From: Candidatus Zipacnadia bacterium | GTDB taxonomy: Bacteria; Armatimonadota; Zipacnadia; Zipacnadales; UBA5352 | Length of the DNA: 64,000 bases | Reading direction: 5' to 3' | Assembly (NCBI GenBank): GCA_029821635.1 | Contig: JALGSW010000011.1 | Span: forward strand, 1 to 64,000 | In this document: piece after piece, positions 55,108 through 63,747 of the stretch | Layout: each line of letters begins with the position of its first letter | Position numbering within the stretch: position 1 is the first letter of the stretch | Notes under the pieces: generated by a model | Database searches by the model: none | The model's input: the letters and a program-made list of their open reading frames with translations, nothing else | What the model was told of the DNA's origin: nothing | Made by a program: the position numbers and the translations under genes

Positions 55108-56087
55108 CTGCGTGTCTCCTCACGGTGCGACGCTCTTGGGGCGTGGTTGCGGCCGAAGCGGGCCAGCAGAAAGGGCCGCCCGAGGTGCGTCAGGCAGTAG
55201 CCCACCCGCCCGGCCTCGTGGCGCAGGCGCGGGCGCAGGCCGGGACGGAAGAGGCTCGGCGGCGCGAGCAGCAGCGTGGCGAGGCCCGCCCGTGCCAGCC
55301 ACCACAGGTAGTTGCCACGCGCCGCCCACGGCCCGTGCGCCTGCGTGAGGTAGCGGAAGTAGCCGTCATGGCGGCGCATCATGGTCAGCCACGAGGACAC
55401 CTGCTCCGAGGAGCAGCTCCCGTGGTGGACGACTTGCAGTGACGCAACCTGCGCGAGCCGCCGGCCCGCCCGCCACGCGCGCAGCCCCCAGTCGATGTCC
55501 TCTGAGTAGAGGAAGAAGCCCTCGTCGAAGCCATCGGTGGCCGCCAGCGCCTCGCGGCGGATGAGCCCGCAGGCGCCCATGAACCAGTGTATTGCGGCAG
55601 CGTCGGGGCAGCCTTCCAGCGCCATCGACTCCCCGTGCATGGGCAGTTCGTCGCCCAGCAGCTTGAGCGTCAGGGGCGGGAAGGGGCGCGCGCTCTGTGT
55701 GTCCTCACCGCGGTCATCGACCAGCACCGGCGCGACCGCGCCCAACTCGGGGTTCGCCGCGAGGCAGCCGTGCAGAACTGTAAGCGCGTCGGGCGGCAGG
55801 ACCGTGTCGGGGTTCATCTGCAGCACGAAGGGGCGCTCGGAGGCCCGCCAGCCCTGGTTGAAGGCGGTGGCGAAGCCACGGTTGTCGGGGTTGGCGATCA
55901 CGTGCACCTGCGGGAAACGCTCGCGCACCATCTCTACGGTGCCATCCGACGAGGCGTTGTCCACGACGACCACCTGCGGCCCGCCACCGCCCGGTCCAAG
56001 CAGCGTCTCCAGTGACGCGGCCAGCTCATCCCGCGTGTTCCAGCTTACGTAGACCGCCACGATCTGTGTCAGCGCATCACGATCCAT
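55104..56087 (-). CDS. Glycosyltransferase family 2, rhamnosyltransferase-like
   Basis: 327 residues. GT-A fold: VAVYVSWNTRDELAASLETL at the start, VVVVDNASSDGTVEMV, NRGFATAFNQGW and the metal-binding QMNPDTVLP, then WFMGACGLIRREAL and FFLYSEDIDWGLRA. This is the WcaA/RfbN-like group that moves deoxysugars to surface glycans. One weak hydrophobic stretch near the C-terminus (YLWWLARAGLATLLLAP) may touch the membrane. First gene of an operon with the sulfatase. Confidence 0.9.
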   Translation of the reverse strand: MDRDALTQIVAVYVSWNTRDELAASLETLLGPGGGGPQVVVVDNASSDGTVEMVRERFPQVHVIANPDNRGFATAFNQGWRASERPFVLQMNPDTVLPPDALTVLHGCLAANPELGAVAPVLVDDRGEDTQSARPFPPLTLKLLGDELPMHGESMALEGCPDAAAIHWFMGACGLIRREALAATDGFDEGFFLYSEDIDWGLRAWRAGRRLAQVASLQVVHHGSCSSEQVSSWLTMMRRHDGYFRYLTQAHGPWAARGNYLWWLARAGLATLLLAPPSLFRPGLRPRLRHEAGRVGYCLTHLGRPFLLARFGRNHAPRASHREETRR

Positions 56088-56440
56088 CGCGTGTCCCTCG
56101 GTGCTCCGATGAGTGCCGCGCGCGGGGCTTGCCGGATAGGGGTTTCATTGCCCCGCGCGCGACACCTCCGCCCTCGGCGGGATTGCGGTAGGAGAATCGC
56201 GGCGATCCTCGACGAGCCGACTGTGACCGGCTCGAACCCGCGGTAACGGCGAATAACGGCAGCGAAAGGCGGCGAACGGCCAGCACGAGGTCGTTCGCCG
56301 TCGTCGTGTGTCGTTCGGAGCGACGCATCTGTCGTGTCGATGCGTCGGCCTTTGCTGTTCGGCGCTACGGAAGGTCCCTCCGCCGCCCGCGACGTATTAC
56401 TCCGCAAGCTCACACTCGCTCGCCTGAGAGGTCTCCCGCC
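56088..56440. other. Spacer with degenerate repeats, no gene
   Basis: Between divergent genes. It holds GACGCATC/GATGCGTC around TGTCGTGTC (56324-56348), a hairpin with the same loop core as repeat family I, and a block near 56385 (TACGGAAGGTCCCTCCG) that could be an eroded end of that repeat. GAGCC/GGCTC at about 56214-56234 is another small stem. Nothing coding is seen. Confidence 0.45.
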
Positions 56441-57472
56441 ATGAAGGGCGTCGTCTTCACCGGCAACCGCACGCTTGAGGTCCGCGACTTCCCGGAGCCC
56501 ACCGCGGGGCGCGGCGAGGTCGTCATCCGCATCGAAGCCACCGGCATCTGCGGCTCCGACCTGCACGTGTATCGCGGCGCACACGATATGAACCAGATCG
56601 GCGGTCATGAGCCCTGCGGCACCGTCGTCGAGGTCGGCGAGGACATCGTGCGGCTCAAGGTCGGCGATCGCGTCACGGTGCATCACCACCACGGCTGCGG
56701 GGTCTGCGAGCAGTGCGCGCGCGGCGAGACCGTCCGCTGCCTCTACGACCACCAGGTCTACGGCGTCGGTCGACCGGGTTCGTTCGCGGAGTACATGGCG
56801 GCGGGTGAGGCCAACTGCATCCCGCTCCCCGAGCCACTCACGCCCGCCGACGGCGCCTGCATGGCGTGCGTCGGCACCACCGCATACGCGGCCCTGCGGC
56901 GCATCGAGGCGAAGCCCCACGAGACGCTGGCGGTCTTCGGCCTCGGGCCGGTGGGGCTGAGCGCGGTGCTGGTCGGGAAGGCGCTCGGGATGCGCGTGGC
57001 GGGTGTGGACGTGATCGAGGAGCGCCTGCGGCTCGCGGGCGCGTGCGGGGCCGATGAGGTCATCGACGGCCGCGAGGAGGGCGTCGTCGAGCGCCTGCAC
57101 GAGTTCTCCCGCACACCGGGCATCGGCTGGATCGACGGCGTGGACTGCCTCGTCGAGACCTCCGGCGCGACCGCCGCGCGGGAGTGGATGATCGACGCGC
57201 TGCGCCGCAAGGGCCGCATCGCGATCGTGGGCGTGGGCGGGCAGGAGAAGGTCATCAACCCGTCGCAGATCCACGGCAAGGCCTGCACGATCGTCGGCTC
57301 GGTGGTATTCCCACTGGGCTGGAGTTGGGACTTCGCACATTTCCTGCTCGCGAGCGGGATGAGCTTCGAGCCGATGGTGACGCACCGCTACCCACTGGCG
57401 TCCGCCGCCGATGCGATGGCGATGGCGGACTCTGGGAAGTGCGGGAAGGTACTGATGGAACCGGGCGGGTAG
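56441..57472 (+). CDS. Zinc-dependent alcohol dehydrogenase (threonine/sorbitol dehydrogenase-like)
   Basis: 343 residues from the ATG at 56441; AGAGG stands nine bases before it. Catalytic zinc: Cys in GICGSDLHVYRG and His-Glu in GGHEPCGTVVEVG; structural cysteines GCGVCEQCARGETVRC; cofactor motif FGLGPVGLSAVLVG, followed by Asp in GVDVIEERL, which favours NAD. Oxidises a polyol, sugar or amino alcohol. It stands alone. Confidence 0.9.
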   Translation: MKGVVFTGNRTLEVRDFPEPTAGRGEVVIRIEATGICGSDLHVYRGAHDMNQIGGHEPCGTVVEVGEDIVRLKVGDRVTVHHHHGCGVCEQCARGETVRCLYDHQVYGVGRPGSFAEYMAAGEANCIPLPEPLTPADGACMACVGTTAYAALRRIEAKPHETLAVFGLGPVGLSAVLVGKALGMRVAGVDVIEERLRLAGACGADEVIDGREEGVVERLHEFSRTPGIGWIDGVDCLVETSGATAAREWMIDALRRKGRIAIVGVGGQEKVINPSQIHGKACTIVGSVVFPLGWSWDFAHFLLASGMSFEPMVTHRYPLASAADAMAMADSGKCGKVLMEPGG

Positions 57473-57497
57473 CCGCAAACGGAGCTGTGCCGTTGCC

Positions 57498-57564
57498 GTA
57501 CGGAGGGGCCGCCTGAGCGTGCTCGGTCGACCGCCAGCGAGAGCGAGCACGCGAAGTCGGCCCG
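57498..57564 (+). repeat. Dispersed repeat family I, single long copy
   Basis: GTACGGAGGGGCCGCCTGAG at the left, CGAAGTCGGCCCG at the right. The inner stem is CGTGCTCG/CGAGCACG with a loop of 18, longer than in the other copies. It lies between two plus-strand genes, 25 bases after a stop. Confidence 0.75.
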
Positions 57565-57606
57565 CGGCGCGCGATGACGATCGTTAGATCACGAGGAGGT
57601 GCCGAG

Positions 57607-58944
57607 ATGCGACACCGCGAGGCGAGTGTGTGCATGATCGTAGCGATGGCGTTGCTGGTATCCGCGGGCTGCGCAGGAGGCGGTGAGGACGGCGGCGGGC
57701 TCGAGCGCTCGACGCTCATCGGCCCGAACGGCGGCACGATCCGCTCGGCGGACGCCAACGCCACCGTGCAGGTCCCCGACGCCGCCATCAGCGTGGCGCA
57801 GCGCTTCACCTCAGAGGAAGTCACGAACCCGCAGGCCGATCCGGGGCTCGTCGCCAACACCGCGTACCGCTTCGGCCCCGAGGGCTGGGTGTTCGAGGCG
57901 CCGGTCACGATCACGATCGGCTACGCCGAGGCCGACATCCCCGCCGGGGTCCTCGAGCCCACGCTGAAGATCGCGCGCCTGCAGCCCGGGGGCTGGGTGC
58001 CGGTCGGCACCTCGGCAGTGAACCAGGCGGCCAACACCGTCAACGCGCAGGTCGTGGGCTTCAGCATCTTCGCGATCATCGGGCAGGCGGCGGCGCAGGC
58101 GGCGTACGCCTACGACTCGCAGTGGGGCGCGCAGGGCGCGAGCGACGGCGAGTTTGGCGCCATGGGAGGGATCGCCTACCGTGGCGGGCTGGTCTACGTG
58201 AGCGACATGATCCCGTTTATCACCGAGCGCATCCAGCGCTTCGACGCCAACGGCGTCTACCTGGGCCGCTGCCTCGACTTCGACACCGAGGACGGCGCCA
58301 CCGGAGGCATCGACGTGGACGCCACCGGCGACATGTACACGAGCGTGGTGGATGTCTTCGCGAAGGTCGCCGCCGGCTGCGGCCTCGTCTTCGACCGCGA
58401 CGCGACCGACCTCGGCCTCGCCCAGTTCCGACCGACCGACGTGGCGCTCGATGGCGCCGGTAACATCTTCATCGCCGAGATGAACCAACACCGCATCACG
58501 CGGCTCAACGCGGCCGGGAACATCGTCGCGCAGATCGGCTCGCAGGGCGCGGGCGACGGGCAGTTCAACTTCGTCGGCGGCGTCGCGGTCGGGCCTGACG
58601 GCAGCATCTACGCCAGCGACCACCTCGGCGACCGCGTGCTCAAGTTCAGCAACGCGGGCGCGTTCGTGGGCGCGTTCGGGGAGACCGGCGACGGGAACGG
58701 GCAGTTCCACAGCCCGCGCGGCATCGATGTGGATGACGACGGCGACGTCTACGTGGCCGACTCGGTGGGCAACCGAGTGCAGAAGTTCGACGAGGACGGG
58801 GCGTTCATCGCCGCGTTCGGCTCGGCGGGCGATGGTGCTGGCGAGTTCAACTTCCCGACGGACGTGGCGGTGACGCCGGACGGGAGCGCGGTGTATGTGA
58901 TGGACGCGCTCAACTACCGCGTCCAGAAGTTCGTGGAGCAGTAG
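57607..58944 (+). CDS. ZU5-NHL lipoprotein, first paralogue
   Basis: 445 residues from the ATG at 57607, with GAGGAGGTG before it. Lipobox LLVSAGC near residue 20. Residues 35-160 resemble a ZU5 domain (STLIGPNGGTIRSADANATV, ending GFSIFAII). The rest is a six-bladed NHL propeller (FRPTDVALDGAGNIFIAE, FVGGVAVGPDGSIYASD, SPRGIDVDDDGDVYVADS, FPTDVAVTPDGSAVYVMD). Surface-anchored binding protein by inference. The next gene is its tandem copy. Confidence 0.82.
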   Translation: MRHREASVCMIVAMALLVSAGCAGGGEDGGGLERSTLIGPNGGTIRSADANATVQVPDAAISVAQRFTSEEVTNPQADPGLVANTAYRFGPEGWVFEAPVTITIGYAEADIPAGVLEPTLKIARLQPGGWVPVGTSAVNQAANTVNAQVVGFSIFAIIGQAAAQAAYAYDSQWGAQGASDGEFGAMGGIAYRGGLVYVSDMIPFITERIQRFDANGVYLGRCLDFDTEDGATGGIDVDATGDMYTSVVDVFAKVAAGCGLVFDRDATDLGLAQFRPTDVALDGAGNIFIAEMNQHRITRLNAAGNIVAQIGSQGAGDGQFNFVGGVAVGPDGSIYASDHLGDRVLKFSNAGAFVGAFGETGDGNGQFHSPRGIDVDDDGDVYVADSVGNRVQKFDEDGAFIAAFGSAGDGAGEFNFPTDVAVTPDGSAVYVMDALNYRVQKFVEQ

Positions 58945-59118
58945 AGGGATCGGCGGCCAAACGCGGCCGACGCCAGCTAACAAGGGGCGGACGCCGGATG
59001 ACGGCAGCAGGCTCGAAGCCTACCAACTTGCTCGGGTCACGAGTCACGACACCGCTGCTCCCGGCGGATGACACTCGGGCCAAAGACGCGATGGGCACAT
59101 CAAACGGAGGTGACGGAG

Positions 59119-60447
59119 ATGCGAGTCCACTGGACGGGTGTGTACACGGTCACCGCGATGGCGCTTCTTCTGATCGCTGGCTGCGGAGGCGGGGGCGACG
59201 GGGGCGGGAACGACAACTCGACGCTCATCGGACCCAACGGAGGCACGATCCGCTCTGGCGATGGCAATGCCAACGTGCAGGTCCCTGACGCCGCCATTGC
59301 TGTGACGCAGCGTTTTACCTGCGACCGAATCACCAATCCCCAAGCCGACCCAGGCCTGGTGACCAACACCGCCTACCGCTTCGGTCCCGATGGCTGGGCG
59401 TTCGACACACCGGTTACCATCACGATCGGGTACGCTGAGGCCGACATCCCCGCCGGCATGTCCCAGGCCACGCTGCAGATCGCGCGCCTGCAGCCCGCCG
59501 GCTGGGTCGCAGTCGGCGCCTCGGCGGTGAACCAAGTGACCAACACCGTCAGCGCTGAGATCACCGGCTTCAGCGGCTTCGCGATCCTCGGACTGGCGCC
59601 GGCTCAGTACGTCTACGACTCGCAGTGGGGCTCTTTGGGCAACGATGACGGCGAGTTCATGTCTATGGATGGAATTGCCTATCGGGACGGCCAAGTCTAC
59701 GTGAGCGACCTCATCCCGCTGAACTTGGAGCGCATCCAGCTCTTTGACGCCAGCGGCACGTTCCTCAGCAGCTGCCGCGACTTCGATTGGGTGGCCGATA
59801 GCGTCAGTGGCATCGATGTGAAGGCAGACGGGACAATCTGCGCGACCGTCGAAGAGGCCTTCGCGGAAGTCGCGGACGACTGCGGCCTCGTCTTCCGCCG
59901 CGACGCAGCCGACCTCGGACTGGCGGTGTTCTGGCCCACGGACGTCGCCCTCGACGGCGCCGGCAACGTGTTCATCGCCGAGGGGAACCTGCATCGCATC
60001 ACTCAACTGAGTTCCGTCGGTTTGCTCGTCCGACAGTTCGGCCAACCGGGCACCGGTGACGGTGAGTTCAATCAGATAGGCGGCGTGGCCGTCGGCCCCG
60101 ACGGGAGCGTCTACGCAAGCGACCGCTTCGGCGACCGCGTGCTCAAGTTCAGCAACACGGGCGCATTCGTCGACGCGTGGGGCGAGACCGGCGACGGCAA
60201 CAGCCAGTTCGACACCCCGGAAGGGATCGACGTGGATAATGACGGCGATGTCTACGTCGCGGACGCGGTCAACAACCGGGTGCAGAAGTTCGATAAGAAC
60301 GGCGCCTTCATCACCGCGTTCGGAGAGGCGGGCGCCGGCGACGGGCAGTTCGCCTACCCGAATGACGTCGCGGTCACACCCGACGGCAGCGCCGTCTACG
60401 TGGTAGACGGGCTCAACCGCCGCGTGCAGAAGTTCGTCGAGCAGTAG
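59119..60447 (+). CDS. ZU5-NHL lipoprotein, second paralogue
   Basis: 442 residues, lipobox LLLIAGC. Same domain order as the gene before it and clearly its duplicate: the ZU5 part (STLIGPNGGTIRSGDGNANV) and all blades align without large gaps. Differences are spread over the whole length, most in the third blade. Codon use is a little less GC-rich than in the first copy. GGAGGTGACGGAG lies directly before the ATG; a frame upstream of it is open but unlikely to be translated. Confidence 0.82.
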   Translation: MRVHWTGVYTVTAMALLLIAGCGGGGDGGGNDNSTLIGPNGGTIRSGDGNANVQVPDAAIAVTQRFTCDRITNPQADPGLVTNTAYRFGPDGWAFDTPVTITIGYAEADIPAGMSQATLQIARLQPAGWVAVGASAVNQVTNTVSAEITGFSGFAILGLAPAQYVYDSQWGSLGNDDGEFMSMDGIAYRDGQVYVSDLIPLNLERIQLFDASGTFLSSCRDFDWVADSVSGIDVKADGTICATVEEAFAEVADDCGLVFRRDAADLGLAVFWPTDVALDGAGNVFIAEGNLHRITQLSSVGLLVRQFGQPGTGDGEFNQIGGVAVGPDGSVYASDRFGDRVLKFSNTGAFVDAWGETGDGNSQFDTPEGIDVDNDGDVYVADAVNNRVQKFDKNGAFITAFGEAGAGDGQFAYPNDVAVTPDGSAVYVVDGLNRRVQKFVEQ

Positions 60448-60480
60448 CGGCGCGGTAGCCGGCGGCCGTGCTTGACGGGA

Positions 60481-60508
60481 GCCCCGCCCCCCCCCGGCGG
60501 GCGGGGGC
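60481..60508. terminator. GC-rich hairpin with a C run
   Basis: GCCCCGCCC and GGGCGGGGGC pair with one bulged base. It follows the NHL gene by about 33 bases. No T run; the C run makes this a likely place for sequencing error. Confidence 0.4.
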
Positions 60509-60655
60509 GCACGACCGCTCCCGCAGGAATCACGAACTCCAGGCAGGAACTCGCGCGCCGATGTCAAAAAGGGAGTCGCTTATCCTCACCACAGCGGTGA
60601 GGTCAGTCCGACAGATGCGTTTGCGCACGGAGAGTCGAAGGAGGAGGAACTGGAG

Positions 60656-61438
60656 ATGGGACGGAGGCGGTTGTTCGTGCCGGGCGCGATCCTGGCGATG
60701 ACCTTCTGTCTGTGCTTCGCGGCAGACGAGGCGACGGCGGCCAGTCGAGAGATCGGCGGCTACGTCGCTCAAGCCGAGGACCGGTTCCAGCGGAATGTCT
60801 GGAACTTCATCAAGAACTTCCAGTCGTGGCAGTCGATCGGCGGACACCAGTGGAAGTACGATCAGTACTACTGGATGGAACCGTGGGTCTTCGAGGGCTC
60901 ACATACCTCGTACGTGGACAATCAGGACTTCGCCTACGTGGCCTGCCACGGCGGCCCGTGGGTGATGGCCTGCCACGATGGCATCGGCGACGTGGACCTG
61001 CGCAACGCGCCGGCCTACGGCGACCTGCCTAACAGCGGCGACATGGAGTTCCTGGTGGTCGAGAGCTGTGACACCATCACGGCATACCCGGAGGGCACGT
61101 TCGACTGGAACGGCTGGCGCAACAACGGTCCCGGTGGGATCATGGGCGGCCTTCACCAGGCGATGGGCTTCTGGACGCTGAGCATCTCGGACAACAACAT
61201 CCCCGAGTACTTCGCCGGCCAGCTCAAGGGTAACAACGTCGTGTGGCAGGCGTGGTTCACGGCCGTTCAGCTCGAGCGCGTCTTCCCCGTCTGGCGCCCG
61301 GATGACGTGCAGGCCGGCGTGGCCTACCCGGGTTGGGCGAGCGCGATCATGCCCAAGAAGTGCAAGTACGACCGCCTGGGATCCTACACTTCGGACCCGG
61401 TGGCGAGCGACCTGCTCTACAGCGTGTGGGAGGACTAA
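60656..61438 (+). CDS. Secreted caspase-fold-like protein (DUF6345-like)
   Basis: 260 residues, signal peptide (ILAMTFCLCFAADEATA). Two blocks fit the peptidase clan CD (caspase/gingipain) dyad: FAYVACHGGPW with His98-Gly99 at the end of a hydrophobic strand, and MEFLVVESCDT with Cys138 after the next strand. Both are features of the DUF6345 pattern, together with GPGGIMGGLHQAMGF and YFAGQLKGNNVVWQAWF. I infer a peptidase-like active site; activity is not proven. GGAGGAGG lies before the ATG. The next gene follows after 51 bases. Confidence 0.65.
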   Translation: MGRRRLFVPGAILAMTFCLCFAADEATAASREIGGYVAQAEDRFQRNVWNFIKNFQSWQSIGGHQWKYDQYYWMEPWVFEGSHTSYVDNQDFAYVACHGGPWVMACHDGIGDVDLRNAPAYGDLPNSGDMEFLVVESCDTITAYPEGTFDWNGWRNNGPGGIMGGLHQAMGFWTLSISDNNIPEYFAGQLKGNNVVWQAWFTAVQLERVFPVWRPDDVQAGVAYPGWASAIMPKKCKYDRLGSYTSDPVASDLLYSVWED

Positions 61439-61489
61439 ACGCTCCGACGCATCCCACACACCATGAGCGAGCACAGGAGGAGGAGAACG

Positions 61490-62557
61490 ATGACTGAGAA
61501 GAGAGCGACGATGCTCGTCGCGTTGATGATAGCGGTCGCGTTCGTGCTGGTCGCCCTGCCGGTACACGCACAGGGGAACGGCCGGCCGACGCTGCGGACA
61601 GGCCCGACAATCCAGGTGGACCCGAGGATCCTGCAGAGGCCTCAATTGCAGCTCCGCGGGCCAAACATCCAGTTCCGCGCGAAGTTCGACGATCGACTGC
61701 TCGAGCGCGCGAGTGGCATGAACCTCTACCGCCTGCAGGACCCGGCGGTGAATGCGGAGACGATGCGCAGCCTGAGCGAGCAGCTCGGGATGAGCGGGGA
61801 GACGACGCAGTTCGGCGGCATGATGGGCATGATGAGCGGCGACGCCGGCTTCATGATGCTCGACCCGAAATTGGGCCGGCTCGTCTTCAACGTGAACCTC
61901 GCCGAACTGGTGGATGACGAGGCAGGCAAGCTCCCGTCCGACCGTGAGGCCGGGCCGATCGCGATGAAGTTCCTGCGCGACAATGAGCTGATGCCCGACA
62001 TGGAGCAGGCGGTGGTGACGCACGTGGGCCACATCAACTCCGCCTCGTTCGACCCCAACACCAACCGTGACAGCGGCGCGATGGTGCAGGCGGTGGTCGT
62101 GCACTTCGCCCGCCAGGTCGATGGCTTCCGCGTGGTCGGCGACGGCTCGAAGGCCGTCGTGCAGATCGGTGACGGCGGCAATATCGCCGGCGGCGGCGTG
62201 GAGTGGCGCGCGCTGGGCAAGGCGCAGAAGCTCAGCGCGGAGCAGTTCCTGGGCTCCGAGGCCGTCATGAGAAGCATCCAGAGCAAGCTGCGCGGCGATT
62301 TCGGGATGGCCACGAGCATCCTCGTGGATCGCATGGGTGTCTTCTACTACGACAGGGGCGGCTTCCTGCAGCCCTGTGTGGGCTTCCAGGCGCAGGTGAC
62401 CTCAGGCGAGTTCACCTACAGCTACTTCGGCCAAGTCGCACTGATGCAGCAGCCGCCGGTGATGGTGGGTCTCGGACAGATGCCGCCGGAGGCGCGCGAG
62501 ATGCTGAAGATGGGCGGCCGGGACCTCAAGCCCGAAACGGACACTGAGGGCGACTGA
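61490..62557 (+). CDS. Secreted propeptide-like protein paired with the caspase-fold protein
   Basis: 355 residues from the ATG at 61490, with AGGAGGAG before it; signal peptide (LIAVAFVLVALPVHAQ in part). The stretch AVVVHFARQVDGFRVVGDGS, then KAVVQIGDGGNIAGGGVEW, has the pattern of FTP/PepSY-type propeptides that fold and inhibit secreted proteases. A Met-rich patch (GGMMGMMSGDAGFMM) lies near residue 110. In DUF6345 proteins known to me a region like this precedes the catalytic part in one chain; here it is a separate gene. Partnership is inference from order and spacing. Confidence 0.6.
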   Translation: MTEKRATMLVALMIAVAFVLVALPVHAQGNGRPTLRTGPTIQVDPRILQRPQLQLRGPNIQFRAKFDDRLLERASGMNLYRLQDPAVNAETMRSLSEQLGMSGETTQFGGMMGMMSGDAGFMMLDPKLGRLVFNVNLAELVDDEAGKLPSDREAGPIAMKFLRDNELMPDMEQAVVTHVGHINSASFDPNTNRDSGAMVQAVVVHFARQVDGFRVVGDGSKAVVQIGDGGNIAGGGVEWRALGKAQKLSAEQFLGSEAVMRSIQSKLRGDFGMATSILVDRMGVFYYDRGGFLQPCVGFQAQVTSGEFTYSYFGQVALMQQPPVMVGLGQMPPEAREMLKMGGRDLKPETDTEGD

Positions 62558-62584
62558 GGCTGCTCCGACGCGCACGCAGTTCCC

Positions 62585-62620
62585 AGACGGCGCGACCACA
62601 TGGTCGCGCCGTCTTTATTA
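62585..62620 (+). terminator. Rho-independent terminator
   Basis: AGACGGCGCGACCA / TGGTCGCGCCGTCT, 14 bp, followed by TTATTAT. The best terminator of the window, 27 bases after the stop of the propeptide-like gene. It closes the two-gene unit. Confidence 0.88.
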
Positions 62621-62786
62621 TCTGGGTGCGTCGACCGCAGGCAGTTTCCGTGTCGTTGCAGTTCTCCCCCTCTCCCGCCAGCGACATGTCGTCTATGTCG
62701 CCAGGGGGAGGGGGCCGGGGGGAGGGGCGCCGTCGGGGGAACCCCCACGCCCCTTCCGGGCGTCTAACGCACAGGAGGTGGCACCG

Positions 62787-63620
62787 ATGAGTTGGCGCAT
62801 TGCCGCGATAGTGGTGGGGCTGGGGCTGCTCGCGCTTGGGCCGGGCTCGTGCCAGGAAGAGGCGCCCCCGAGCACGCTGACCTGCCCCGGCGATGGCGCC
62901 GAGATGGCGCTGATCCCCGCCGGCAGCTTCATGATGGGCAGCGACGACCGCCCGGCCGAGCAGCCGGTGCATGAGGTCACGCTCGACGCGTTCTACCTGG
63001 ATGTGCACGAGGTCACGAATGCGCAGTTCAAGACCTTCGTGGACGCCAATCCGCAGTGGAGCAAGCCGAACGTGGACCCGACCATGGTGACCGACGACTA
63101 CCTCAAGGACTGGACGGGCGACGACTTTCCCGCAGGTGAAGACCAGCGGCCGGTGACCCTCGTGAGCTGGTACGCAGCGACCGCCTACGCGCAGTGGGCG
63201 AGCAAGCGCCTGCCGACCGAAGCTGAGTGGGAGAAGGCCGCGAGGGGGCCGGAGGGGAACCGATTCGCCTGGGGAGACGACTGGGACGCGACGCAGGCCA
63301 ACGTCTGCCGACAGGTCGGTCACGCGACCGACGTGTGCGGCTACGAGCCGAACGCGTACGGGCTCCGCGACATGACCGGGAACGTCATGGAGTGGTGCGC
63401 CGATCGCTACGATGAGACTTACTACGCGCGCAGCCCCGAGCTCAACCCGCGGGGGCCGGACGAGGGCGAGTCGCGAGTGCTGCGCGGCGGCGCATGGAAC
63501 TACTGCGCGGACCGCGGCAGCAACGCCTATCGCTTCTTCCTGGTGCAGCCGATCCTGAACCGCGCCTGCACGGACTTCATCGGCTTCCGGTGTGCGATGG
63601 CTGTGCCCGCGGAGGGGTAG
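62787..63620 (+). CDS. Formylglycine-generating-enzyme-like lipoprotein
   Basis: 277 residues from the ATG at 62787 (AGGAGGTG seven bases before). Signal peptide with possible lipobox GPGSC. FGE-sulfatase/SUMF1 fold: MALIPAGSFMMGSDD, VTLDAFYLDVHEVTNAQF, RPVTLVSWYAATAYAQWASK, RLPTEAEWEKAARG, GLRDMTGNVMEWCADRY, VLRGGAWNYCADRG and IGFRCAM. The two catalytic cysteines of true sulfatase-activating enzymes are not both there: the second is Ser (CADRGS). With its extracytoplasmic place this argues against activation of the cytoplasmic-type sulfatases here. Role unknown. Confidence 0.85.
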   Translation: MSWRIAAIVVGLGLLALGPGSCQEEAPPSTLTCPGDGAEMALIPAGSFMMGSDDRPAEQPVHEVTLDAFYLDVHEVTNAQFKTFVDANPQWSKPNVDPTMVTDDYLKDWTGDDFPAGEDQRPVTLVSWYAATAYAQWASKRLPTEAEWEKAARGPEGNRFAWGDDWDATQANVCRQVGHATDVCGYEPNAYGLRDMTGNVMEWCADRYDETYYARSPELNPRGPDEGESRVLRGGAWNYCADRGSNAYRFFLVQPILNRACTDFIGFRCAMAVPAEG

Positions 63621-63654
63621 GGCCGTTTGCAGTTGCCCGGTCGTGTGGAGGGGA

Positions 63655-63722
63655 GGGGAGGGGCTTTAGCCGCTCCCGCCTCCTGGCCGAACCTATCGGC
63701 GCCGCTAAAGCGCCGCCGCTCC
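63655..63722. repeat. REP-like block with inverted GCTTTAGC cores
   Basis: GGGAGGGGCT/AGCCGCTCCC forms a hairpin (63655-63676); GGCGC/GCGCC around CGCTAAA follows (63698-63714). The cores GCTTTAGC and GCTAAAGC are reverse complements, so the two halves can also pair with each other. It sits between two plus-strand genes. Confidence 0.55.
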
Positions 63723-63747
63723 AGAACGACAACGACGAGGTGGCTCA

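Noticed and set aside
56229-56246. tRNA T-arm-like sequence on the minus strand (GGGTTCGAGCC)
   Set aside because: The stem does not close after the loop and no acceptor, D or anticodon arm can be built around it.
62787-63620. Assignment as the sulfatase-maturing enzyme of this cell
   Set aside because: The second catalytic Cys is missing and the protein is exported as a probable lipoprotein.
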